From positions 26,686,289 through 26,750,288 of the forward strand of contig OY855906.1 of assembly GCA_963693305.1 (NCBI GenBank): a stretch of 64,000 bases of DNA, in the 5' to 3' direction. Both the position numbers and the translations under genes were made by a program. The notes under the pieces are model-generated. The model saw only the letters and a list, made by a program, of their open reading frames with translations. It had not been told where the DNA came from and did not search any database. This DNA comes from Meandrina meandrites (lineage: Eukaryota; Cnidaria; Anthozoa; Scleractinia; Meandrinidae). Shown here in pieces: positions 13,929 to 23,902 of the stretch (within the stretch, counting starts at the first letter, position 1; each line of letters begins with the position of its first letter).

Positions 13929-16900
13929 GTAAGTAGACAAAACTTATTTGCGCGTATCGCTCAGTGCGATCGATCACAGTCTGATATGATATAATACGGA
14001 TCAGGATGCACTGTGGCTTAGAACATCACTAATGCGGCGTAAATCGCCATCTAACACAACAGAATTTTGGAGGTTTTGGTTAATTTAAATGCAACATCTG
14101 GGTGGAGTTTATGTTTTTACTTCAGTTTGCTTGTTGGTGACGCTTGTCTGAAAATTTGAATGAAAAACAATTAGGAATAAATTATAGGAGGAAACGTCAT
14201 AAAAGATAGGGCGTTTGCCTTTTTCTTCAGCTAGATTTCTCGAAGACTAAGAAAACCAAATTGAAGACTGTTGTTGCAGTTGAAAACTAAGAAAGAGTTT
14301 TTGTGTTGTATTTCCACGGCCAGGTCATCTTTTAAAACCTCGCAGATGTGACCTTATGAATAAACAGTCGAACCGAGACATTTTTTAATCTTTTTGATGT
14401 TTTACTAGGTCAGGACAGCGTCGGTGGGTGGTCAAACTTAAAACATATGTATGCTCAAGGCATATTATTAAAAACAAAAACTGTTTACACGGAAGAAACC
14501 CGAGCTGGCCCTTAATTAACTGAACTAACTCTTTGTAATCCGGAATTGAAAAAGAGGAAAAACATCCAAAGTTAGTAGGCAGAGCCGGTATAAAAAGCAT
14601 AAATATACAGTCAGCTGTTGTCTCTTAGGATGTTTGGCCTGTTAAATGCCACTGATATTTCATTAGGTTAAAGAGAAAATCTAGAGCAAAGTTTTTATGC
14701 GACAAACAATGTTTCTACAAGCCATTTGTGGTCAAATTGTCAGCTCCGTTTTGATTATGGCAAAACCTTGGATGAAATTCAACATCGCAGACTGGCGAAG
14801 TTTTAATCCTGACTTTGAGTGTGGCCTGTTCAATGTTGATCTCGTCGAAGATTAACGTACTCTAGCAAACAAATAAACAAAGGAGATAACAGGCTTGATT
14901 TCTGCGACTGTTTATCCTACGTCTAACGAAAAGAGCACCATCGACAGTTCAATAATATTTTTACAAGACTGTTTATTTTAACTTCGCTCTTGCCTCTTGT
15001 TCGCTGAACTCAGCGAAACTTTGCACTAGGGAAGAAACACTTTGGTTCGTATTTTAAACAAACGTGGTCAATCATCAAAAGTCCTTGTTTGTATACTATA
15101 AATACAGAGACACTATATTTAGGATACATCAAGTCATGTATCTTCAAAACGTCTTCTGTCAATGCACTGAGCTAGATAAAACTGCGACAACTTGTTTTGC
15201 CAAGAGATCAAAATGACACGCGAAAAAAAAATCGCTTGTTTAAATGTCTGCGCTGTCTGTTTCAATACCTCGTCGTTTTAAATGCACCTAATGCTAGCAT
15301 AATGGATTTAAAATCAGCACCACCAACGTTGAAAATAGTATTTGTTGAACTGACGAAAGAAATGAAACAAAAACTACAAAAATTCACTTCAAGAAGATCT
15401 CACGAAATTGCAGCTGAGTATCCCACGATTATCAACTTTCACTCAATTTTATGCGCGTTGCACATCGGAGGTCAAGGTAACTCGATAATTAGTCATTTTC
15501 GTTTTTTTCGATTGTCGGTTTTCTCTGGCGGATTCCCAGTATTGTACTGAAATACACCCTGTACTTGATCATGGTCCGATTAATTTGCTTGTTCTGTTCT
15601 TCTTGCAGTGATCTTTCGTCAGACGATATTAGCAAGATTCCCCCAGGAACGTTTGAAAACTTCACTTCACTTCGATACCTGTAAGTTGTAACACAATGCG
15701 TGCGTTTTGCTTTAATCCTGGTTCACCTTGCTTGATCATCAACATATCAAATTAATCTTTACAGGATTCTGCAAACTCTGTAAACTGTAGTTTAATTTTA
15801 GCATTTTGAGAGGCTCTTTTGACAGAAATCATTGAAAACACCTAAAGTAATCAGTTAGACTTACAGAACGGCATTTGCACAAATGCGAAAGTGAGAGGTT
15901 TCAGTTGTTGCGATCTTTTAAAATTTTGCAAATATAATGCTTGTTTTTGTTTCTTTTTTTACCCACAGCATGAAATTCCTTTCATGGAGTGTTCTATTTC
16001 TTTAGACTTCACAAATATACATAAACATTGAGTTATTTAGCTGTTCGTCTGCTGTATTTATTACTGTTGAAGGCATTCTTGGTGAAAGTGTTTACAACGT
16101 ACCTTTATTTTGCATATTGCAGATCTCTAGCAAACAACTCTATCAGATTTCTCACACGGCAATCCTTCCGAGGACTTCGCAACCTACGAGAATTGTATGT
16201 ACTGCTGATTCTTTAGTTATCTGTTACTATAAATGTGGTGTGCTCTTACTTTTCGACATTCGCATATGCTGGTTATCAGTCGTAGCAGTTACAAGGCATG
16301 AAACCTCTGATTACTAAAAATGATCGGCATATCTTTTCTCCTAATAATACACTAGGCATAATTTCTTGATGCAACATCAAATTCCCAGATATAAATCTGA
16401 ATGGATGAAGTGATGTTGAACGTTGGGCCGTCGTCTCTTTTCTAATTGTTTTACTTTTTTCCTTACGCAGAAATCTAAAAAACAATGGGCAGCTCAAATT
16501 AGACAAAGACGTCTTCGAAAGTCTTCCCTCTCTACAGATAATTGGCTTGGATGGTAACAATCTGAAGAATCTTCCGGAGGGACTTCTGAACAGATCGCAC
16601 ACAGTTAATGTGTCTATCGACAGACAACAAGAAAACGTCCACTGCGACTTTTACAACAAACCCAGAGAGCAGTGTTTGGAAAGCAATTATCCTGTCTGCA
16701 GCGAGGCTATGGACATTAAAGAGGATGTTATAAAACTATCGCCTTTTCCTAAACATTCTTGCGTACTTGCAAGCTGTGAGAACAAGCAAAAGAAGAAGAA
16801 GGTAATTTGTGTCGCTTCGAAATCGTTTGCGAACAATACGTGTTGGCCAGGAATGATTGGGGATAACACGGGCGTCAAGCTGGCGTTGTGGACGTTCGGC

Positions 16901-19453
16901 CTCCTGGCTGTTGCTTCGAATCTTCTCGTTCTAGTGACTTTATTATGCAATAGTGAAGTTCGCCGAGCTCCTCTCTGCATTTTCGTCATGAATTTACTGT
17001 TAGGGAACATTCTAATTGGCACGCACATCGTCATAGTAACCGTGTCCGATACAGTTACATACGGGGACTCGTCTGAGTGCCACCAAGAACGATGGGAAGC
17101 CAAACTGTGTGTACCGCTGTTCATCATCAAGTACATTGGGCTCATGGTAGTTGTGCTGTCACTTGTCCTCGTCACCGTGGAGAGGTTTCTGGTTGTCATA
17201 GTGAAATCGCCACGTTACATTGACACGTGCAGAGCGGTGGGTTATGTGTTCGAGAGCTGGATATTCGCGACTATTGCAACAATTATTCTGTGGACTAAAG
17301 CGGGCAACTGGGGCTATCTTTGTTCCACGTTTGCCAGCGGTAAATCCTTCACGGACATCAACAAAGGCATTAATTTATTTCTCGTAGGCGTCTGTGTGGT
17401 GCTAATATGCCTGTACGTGTTTATGATATGTCGAACTAAACTTAAAGATCCCGTAGTTGCAGTTACTGTGGACTACAAAAACACAATCCGCTTGTTTCTT
17501 CTAGTGCTATCCACGTTTTTTGCCTGGGCAGTTCCGTACATGCTGTTGCTCTTCACAGTTCCTGGAATTATAACTGAAACAGACGCGATGCAGACGATGG
17601 CAATCTCGTTGTCTTTAAACGCTTGTTTACATACATTTCTTTACGCCTTCGATAATGACCATTTGGAGAATCTCTACAGCGCTTTGTCGTGCAGGAAAGA
17701 AGATCAAAACGAGGACAGCTTAAAAACTGACAAAAGCAAACAGGCCGAAAATGACTTAGAAATGGGCCCTTTGCCGACAAAGAAATCGCTTGAGTCATTA
17801 TCGGCGGTCGAAGTGAAAAGTCCCCATGAAAAAGACACTTGTATAAGAGTTTTGCCAGTTACTGAGCTTAAACAAGGAGATCAGCAGCAAAGACGAGGTT
17901 CTGAACTCTCTAAAGCCGAAGGAGCTGTTATAATCACAAATAAATCTCCCACTAATTCTCGACACGAAGGGGCCATTGTTCTCTTGCACTCGGCTCCATC
18001 GTCACCGACCACTTCTACGAGGGGCGCTCGAGCACACGACGAAGGAGTAAGCGAGTGCGGCACGATTTCTTCCGACACCAACGTCACGTGGTTAAGCAGT
18101 GAGTGCCCAAGCGTGTCTCCAAGCTCGCCGAATGCGCTCTTGAAAATCAACGACGGGAATTCAACACTTTCTAGTGAGATTTCGTCGATTACACCCAGTA
18201 AATCACCGTCTAACGCGGGAAGTCTACAGCACCCCAAAAGGAGATGCAATTCTGTAGAAAGAGACGCAAAGAGACACGGCCTATCGAAGGGATGCAGGAG
18301 TACGTCACTGGACCAGTGCGATGGCGAGGAAATTAAGAATGAAATAAGCAAAGATGAAAATCAAAACACAAAGCGAGATCGGCGCATGAGCCCCGTACGC
18401 GATATCATTGTTCGGGTCCTTTCGCCAAAGGTTAAAAAGAGGCCGAAGACTCTCGATGGCGTTCCGACGCTCGACGACTCGAAAGCGGACTCGCGACCGC
18501 CTTATAAACGGACTAAATCGCTCTTAGAAGGAAAAGAGGCCGAAGATTTGAACGGTAACCGTGACAACAGAAGTCCGTTAAGACCTTTGTCGCCTGTGCG
18601 TCTGCGCAACAAAAAGCCCAAGGAACGTTCTAAGGATAAACGGAACGGCGTCTTAGTATTTCGCGCCGGGTCGGACGGATTAGAAATTCACGAAGACGTT
18701 ACGTCACCAACTTCGTCAAGGTCCGCAATGTGTGCAAAACAAACAAAAACAGATGGACCCAGTTCCCCGAAGTCTGCTAATAAACCGACGGACTGGGAAC
18801 GACTGGCGACTTTTTTAGTCATCAAACCAGTAGCTCCTAAATCTAAAATTAAGATAAATGACAAAGATAAAAAGAAAGCAAGGCATAGTCTCCCCGAGAC
18901 GGCGCTAAAGGCCGCCCCAGAAAGGGTCAGGATTTATGAGAATCCAGCGATGAACTTAGAAAGCGAGCCTGTGTCGCCCACCTCTGAGCCCAGATGCACC
19001 TCACCCCAGTCTCCAACCAAACGACTAGCGAAGCTGGAGGAGGGTGATAAACTCACAGACTTGCCAACAGGACTGAAGCAGAAGAATCGTATTAGCACGG
19101 CTTCCACTGTATCGCGTGTGTCAAAATCAAGCTTGGAATGGGATCCTTCATGCGCTTATGAATACGGCGATGAGGAAGTCATGCCTCCGCCGCCTCCCCC
19201 ACCCCCTCAACCAATCCCCGATCTACCCCCCACGCCTCAACCGAGTCCTGGGCCTGAAAGAAGGGCAGACTCCGCTGACCATGTGGAATGCGTTCAAGTG
19301 AGACTTGATCCAGCTAATCGATACAGCCTCGAGTGGGATCCGACTGGCGTGCAAATGAGGCTAAGTGTTATTTCCCAGGATTCTTCAGTAGACGGCAGTA
19401 AAAACACTTCCCCTTCACGACAGAAAACGGAACCAGAACCCGAATACGTATAA
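13771..19453 (+). CDS. Leucine-rich-repeat 7TM receptor, LGR-like
   Basis: Coding exons: 13771-13928, 15609-15680, 16123-16194, 16471-19453; 3,285 nt, 1,094 aa. All three introns are GT-AG and phase 2. Residues 1-19 form a signal peptide (MKVVLVAFAVLVSMSSCLA). A Cys cluster C22, C26, C28, C34 is a typical LRRNT cap. About four LRRs follow (residues ~53-145); two are single 72-nt exons, the classic exon unit of LGR/glycoprotein-hormone-type receptors. A Cys-rich hinge (~155-225) leads to seven hydrophobic helices (~234-494). The disulphide Cys at TM3 (C314) and ECL2 (C385), the ERF motif at the end of TM3 (338-340), and W453/P456 of TM6 place it in class A. Positions 2.50 and 7.49-7.50 are non-canonical. 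A 600-residue intracellular tail follows. Likely a plasma-membrane receptor for an unknown ligand; related to LGR/relaxin receptors but not assignable to a named gene. Confidence 0.88.
13929..15608 (+). other. Receptor intron 1
   Basis: A 1,680-bp GT-AG intron (GTAAGT...TTCTTCTTGCAG). An open frame at 15197-15550 inside it has no splice-compatible link to the flanking exons and no family resemblance, so it is treated as chance. Confidence 0.75.
16471..19453 (+). CDS. Receptor exon 4: last LRRs, 7TM domain and long tail
   Basis: One 2,983-bp exon carries everything after the second full LRR exon. The reading frame is open back to the acceptor CCTTACGCAG at 16461-16470, so the apparent start near 16547 (a TTG codon) is only an internal position. 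Tail features in order: acidic/Ser-rich region; many SP dipeptides (for example SPVRD, LSPVRL, TSPQSPTK), suggesting proline-directed phosphorylation; basic patches; an eight-proline run near residue 1,013; and two copies of the hexapeptide SLEWDP near residues 990 and 1,053. The protein ends in E-Y-V, which fits a class III-type PDZ ligand (acidic at -2, Val at 0). The stop TAA is at 19451-19453. Confidence 0.88.
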
Positions 19454-21385
19454 GGAAAGTTTATTGGAACAAGAAAGAAGTACAAGGTTCAATGACTGGT
19501 AATTTAATAATAGACCATGTTAGGGTTAAAACCAACGGAAAGGGGCGCTGCCATTTATTGTAAGGACGATTTTGCGAGGGTAAACACATAGCTAGCTTAT
19601 TGAAAATCGAATAATTATGGTGTAACTGGGCAAGCTACTCTACAAATAATCCCGAATGACTAACGCTGGCGAGGATTAAAAAAATGAATTACAACTTTGA
19701 CAAACGTGAACGGTCGCGTTTTCAACTTTGACTCGTGTACCTTTTGCATTCGCTTATTTTAATTTTTAAAGGTTGCATTGCTCAATTTCAAAAAACATTT
19801 CCAAATTGTTTAGTATTACGTACATATTCGGTGGCAGTTCTTCTTAAAATTTTCATACAAGTGTAATACAACAGCAATGTTGCTCTGTTCTTTGGCCGCT
19901 TACCATCTACCAGTTTCTAGTCCCTGGCGCCGCTCTAGTTTTGGGAAGATTAAATCGAGCCCTCCCGTTTCCGCACACAAAGCGGAAAGCGCGGGAATTT
20001 TTCGCGGTTCCGTGAAAAAGTGAAGGTGAAAATCGAACCTGGCCAATCACTGTCCTCTAAAGATCAGTGAAAACCAATTCTCTCAGGTCAGCCAGCACTG
20101 GTAAATAGTAAGCGGCTAAAGATCTTAATAAGTATTATTTTGAAATAGTGTAAGGTTCGCATCGTTCGTGTCAAAAGGAATATAAAAAAATTGTTTCTCT
20201 AAGAGAAATTTGTGTTTGATTCATAAGAATCGCTCGACATTTTTCAAATGGTTTATGTTACAACATAAAAAGTATTTGGAGTTTTCCACATGGATTGTCA
20301 TTCCATTTGTAAAAGTAATTTATTATAATTCAGCCGTGTCAACAAGTCCTGTTTCCACTGAGAAACATTTCCTTCATCTCACGCGTCCAAATCCTAACCC
20401 GGAAATGACGGTTACACGGCGAAAGCCCTTGTTACATAAAAACCTCGGATTCGCGAGTGTTCGTGCAGTTAACTGATTTTTTAATAAGGATCAGAACTCT
20501 TAAGCTTGGTGACTTTAACGAGAATTTGGCAAAAACAGGACTTGTTCATCACGACTAAATTTAGTTAAATCACCACAGGCTCTTTTCAATACTTCACCTC
20601 CTCACAGCGAGCGTCAAGGTACAAAGTTTCGAAAATTTTCTTTTGGAAAAATTTCTTTCACAAACAGCACTACAGAAAAGTGCAGCTTACTATCTTTCAT
20701 TTGAATGGTAAGGGTTAAAAATACTTGCTTTGCCGCAGTTTAAGATATTTTTGAGGTGGTCTTTCTTGAAACCGTTTCAGTTTTCCTCAAACTCGGCCAC
20801 CTTTGTTCTGTTTTGGCTTATCGTTCCATCTTTGGCGTTTTCAACCTTATTAAGCCATCATTTCGTGACATGACACCTTTAGTATAGTTTTAAGGAGTGT
20901 GTAATTAAGAAAATAAGGGCATCATTGCTTCAGTTAAATCACAGCCTCTTCCGTTTGTAGAATTTCATATTCACTCGTTGCCGTTATGCGCAGGTAGTGC
21001 TTTCACCTGCCTCCCACCCACAGTTCCCGTTTGTAGTTTGAAATATTTTGTAAAGTATGACTTAACTTATGAAAAAGTGTGTGTTGTATATATTTAAAGC
21101 TGACAATTTTCAGACAAAGTGTTAAGTAATATATAAACATGCAGGAACTAACTAGAAGACTTATTTATATAATGAAGTTTAAAATAAAAACTTATACTTA
21201 AAAATATATCTCCATCGAAGGTTCTTGTCTTCGCAGTTATCCCATGCAAAACGTTCGCTTAAAGGAGGCGTGCCTATATATAGGTGAATAATTATTTTTT
21301 CAACAACTGAAGGAATTAACCTATTAGAGCGGTTTTCACTTGTGTCGAAATTCGCGTTTGCTTCATGATACACTTAGTGATTGGT
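19454..21385. other. 3' flank of receptor gene; no gene seen
   Basis: AT-rich. It presumably contains the receptor 3' untranslated region; no canonical AATAAA lies close downstream, and an ATTAAA-like variant near 19,675 is the nearest candidate. No open frame has family similarity or compatible splice partners on either strand. Confidence 0.5.
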
Positions 21386-21389
21386 TTAA

Positions 21390-22021
21390 AGGAGAAGTTC
21401 ACTCCAGAATGGCCATTTATTTTCTTTACGCCAATAAAAAGGTTATACAAAAATATGTTATTCACCAAAATTTCAGCCTCCAACGAGCGCTAAATCCCTA
21501 CGAAATCTTTCTCTAAAGTAGCCCAAAATTCGACAACTGAACGCCGCCATCTTGGAGCTAGTAATGTATGCGTGACGTCAAAGAGTTCAGCCTGAAGTTT
21601 AGCGGGAAAATCTAAATACTTCAAACTCCTTGTTTCTTTGAAGTGGCTTTTGTTTGTCAAAATGCCTGTCTGAAAGGAAAGAAAGGTGAAAGGTTTTTTT
21701 GTATCTCTTGAAGCTCTGTTTGAGAGACATGGAGCTGCACAACAGGCATTTTGACAAACAAAAGCCACTACAAAGAAACAAGGAGTTTCGAGTATTTAAA
21801 TTTTCCCGCTAAACTTCAGGCTGAACTCTTTGACGTCACGCATACATTACTAGCTCCAAGATGGCGGCGTTCAGTTGTCGAATTTTGGGCTACTTTAGAG
21901 AAAGATTTCGTAGGGATTTAGCGCTCGTTGGGAGCTGAAATTTTGGTGAATAACATATTTTTGTAGAAACTTTTTATTGGCGTAAAGGAAATAAATGGCC
22001 ATTCTGGAGTGAACTTCTCCT
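21390..22021. mobile_element. 632-bp fold-back element with TTAA flanks
   Basis: Two inverted arms of 280 bp each (21390-21669 and 21742-22021) surround a 72-bp loop. The outer end reads AGGAGAAGTTCACTCC on both sides. Both ends are bordered by TTAA (21386-21389 and 22022-22025), the target duplication of piggyBac- and Kolobok-type transposons. The arms are nearly identical but not perfect, so the copy is not brand new. There is no transposase frame: a non-autonomous fold-back MITE. Confidence 0.85.
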
Positions 22022-22419
22022 TTAAACACTCGCGCCACTCTCTCAGCCAATCCAAGGTAGAATCAAAATCAATCGTGCCTCGCTCGCGCAGGTTTTCCCG
22101 CGCTTCGTGCCGGCAACATGTATTCGTTCCGAGGTTTGATTGGTTAACTACATTGTTTGCGTCCTTTGTGATTACCCACAGTGATTCCTTTGGTTTTGGT
22201 TTTACGACAATCAATTGAAAACTGCTCTATATACACTTGACCAGTCGAGAGCACTGGTTTACAGAATATGTCCGTCAACCAAAGTTTTTGCAGTTAGCAG
22301 GTTGTCTTTTATTTTATTTAAAGACGAGACATGTTCATGTAGCGTACCATTCACTCCGGTCTTTTGCTTATGCAGCCAATCACATGGAAAAGCAAAACCA
22401 TTCTTTCAGATTTCCCCAC

Positions 22420-22640
22420 GCTTGCCAAAGATTTCTCGTTTTCCAGCAATTACCACCAATTACAGTTTTTCCCGCGCTTGTCAAAGGTTACGTGGTTTCC
22501 CGCGCTTTCCAAAAAGTTTCGTGTTTTCCGGTGCTTGGCACCAGTTACGTAGTTTCCCGCGCTTGCCAAGAGTGATGTGTTTTCCTGCGCATTGCCATCA
22601 GTTCCTTTTATTTCCGTTCGCGCTTGCCACAATCCGCTGT
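22420..22640. repeat. Degenerate 28-bp minisatellite
   Basis: About seven diverged units with the core CCCGCGCTTGTCAAAGGTTA and a spacing close to 28 bp (cores near 22,474, 22,502, 22,530, 22,558, 22,586 and 22,618). The array keeps two overlapping plus-strand frames open (for example 22215-22664); these are a by-product of the repeat and not a gene. Confidence 0.65.
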
Positions 22641-22663
22641 GATTCGTCCATTGTCCCGCCATA

Positions 22664-23750
22664 ATGTCGTCTCTATGATGGACTTTCGCTTATTTAATTT
22701 ACTTTTTTACGACAGTCCATAACTAAACAATAACCTGCTTGCCATCGAGCTCCTCACATACAGTTCATTTCGAAAACTTTCAAACAAGTGTCGAATCATC
22801 GCCAAAGAGGGCTTATCTCTTTACAATCTCTCAGTATTATAAATGAAGTTGCTCATGCTGTGTATTACATCTCAAATATAAATCTTGAACTCTGCAGAGG
22901 ACCGCGACCCAGTGGAATGCCGGGAGACTCGTCTTGGACCCGAGGCTACAGTCACCTGATCTCGTTGCCATAGTAGCTCGGCCAAAGAGTTGAGAAACGG
23001 TGCAATTTCCTAAGAAAGGGGAACTCTCTATCATAAGCGAGTGAACTCTACACTTTTTATTGTTCCCTGAATGAAGTTCTTTTTATATCAAAGCAGGAGA
23101 ACATTAATATTGGAGACTCCAGCGGTTGGATATCTGTTTTAGAGTTTTTAAAATTTATCGTTTTAAAAAGCATTGGTTTATTCGCATTGGTTTGTATTCT
23201 CGCTTCTGCTAGTGATTCCGATAATTTAAGCGGGATCAGAAGAAAATGGAAACGTTCTGATTCTTCTGACTCCGATTCCGTCGAGCTTATTACTCCGATT
23301 GTCGATTTTCAATCGGTCGTAAGCGCTCTTACGACTCCGAATACGTCCCGTACAATTTGCTGTTTTTGTTAATTATCTTCTAATCAAACGAAGTATTTAC
23401 TTCTTTTGAATATAATTTGCATAATAGTCATAATAAGACGGCCGTTATTTGAAACAACACTGGATATTCAAAACTCTCAGCAACCTTTTTCAAATTTTTG
23501 TCAAAGTTAGCGAATTTCACGTTAAACGAACCTCCCTAGCTTTGACCAAAAAAAATTAGAATTTCCCTTACCAGATACTAAATTAAAAATTTCCTTACTT
23601 TTTCCTGAAGTGTGGCAACCCTGCCCGTTTTCATGCAAACTATTGCTTATTCCAACTTATGTTGTAGTTTTCTTTTTTCTTTTTGAACCATTATCCGATT
23701 TTCAGACCAGTTTTACAACGGCAAAGATCACGTAAACTTTAGCTGATCAC
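22664..23750. other. Non-coding; possible last CPLANE2 exon or 3' UTR
   Basis: This lies just downstream of the last placed CPLANE2 exon on the minus strand, so it should contain that gene's end. One weak minus-strand candidate is 22707-22811 (34 codons plus stop, in phase 0), but its acceptor lacks a pyrimidine tract. Around 23,210-23,360 is a fragment with palindromic units such as GTCGTAAGCGCTCTTACGAC flanked by repeated ACTCCGATT-like pieces, resembling a MITE remnant. Confidence 0.4.
23210..23360. repeat. MITE-like remnant with GTCGTAAGCG palindrome
   Basis: The core GTCGTAAGCGCTCTTACGAC is a near-perfect palindrome, surrounded by recurring GATTCCG / ACTCCGATT pieces in both orientations. 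This is the look of a short palindromic DNA element. Ends and target duplication could not be defined. Confidence 0.45.
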
Positions 23751-23754
23751 TTAC

Positions 23755-23902
23755 CATTACTCCTGAACGACCGTCCAAGCTTCGACCATCAACCAGCCGC
23801 TTTCCTGTGACATTTGCAATTCTCAGAACAGGAACTTGCCACTGTTCCTCAAACTCTCTTATTTCTTGCTCTGTGAAATCACTATTCAAGATTTGATCAA
23901 GT
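23755..23902 (-). CDS. CPLANE2: CPLANE2 exon 8: C-terminal helix and DGRSLDGR block
   Basis: The exon encodes 49 full residues after the split Arg, including EIREFEEQWQVPVLRI and KRLVDGRSLDGRSG, the clearest RSG1 signature in the window. It ends GTA ATG before GTAAGT. If the donor were not used, translation would add only nine residues before a stop. Confidence 0.88.

Noticed and set aside
15197..15550. 117-codon plus frame in receptor intron 1
   Set aside because: Its boundaries are not splice-compatible with the flanking phase 2 exons, and the LRR reading continues cleanly from 13928 to 15609 without it.
16687..17199. 170-codon minus-strand frame opposite the receptor 7TM region
   Set aside because: It is a shadow of the receptor exon; the plus-strand frame has full domain support and this one has none.
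17881..18351. 156-codon minus-strand frame opposite the receptor tail
   Set aside because: It lies antisense to the confirmed coding tail, with no splice partners or family similarity.
20490..20602. Possible CPLANE2 last exon on the minus strand near 20.5 kb
   Set aside because: The open stretch faintly resembles the RSG1 C terminus, but every nearby AG gives the wrong phase for joining to exon 8.
20990..21090. Possible CPLANE2 last exon containing KRELW
   Set aside because: The phase fits an AAG acceptor, but the helix pattern is three residues off, the peptide ends at once, and the site is 2.7 kb from exon 8. Chance is more likely.
22215..22664. 149-codon plus frame
   Set aside because: The frame stays open because of the 28-bp minisatellite; two alternative frames are open too, which is a repeat artefact.
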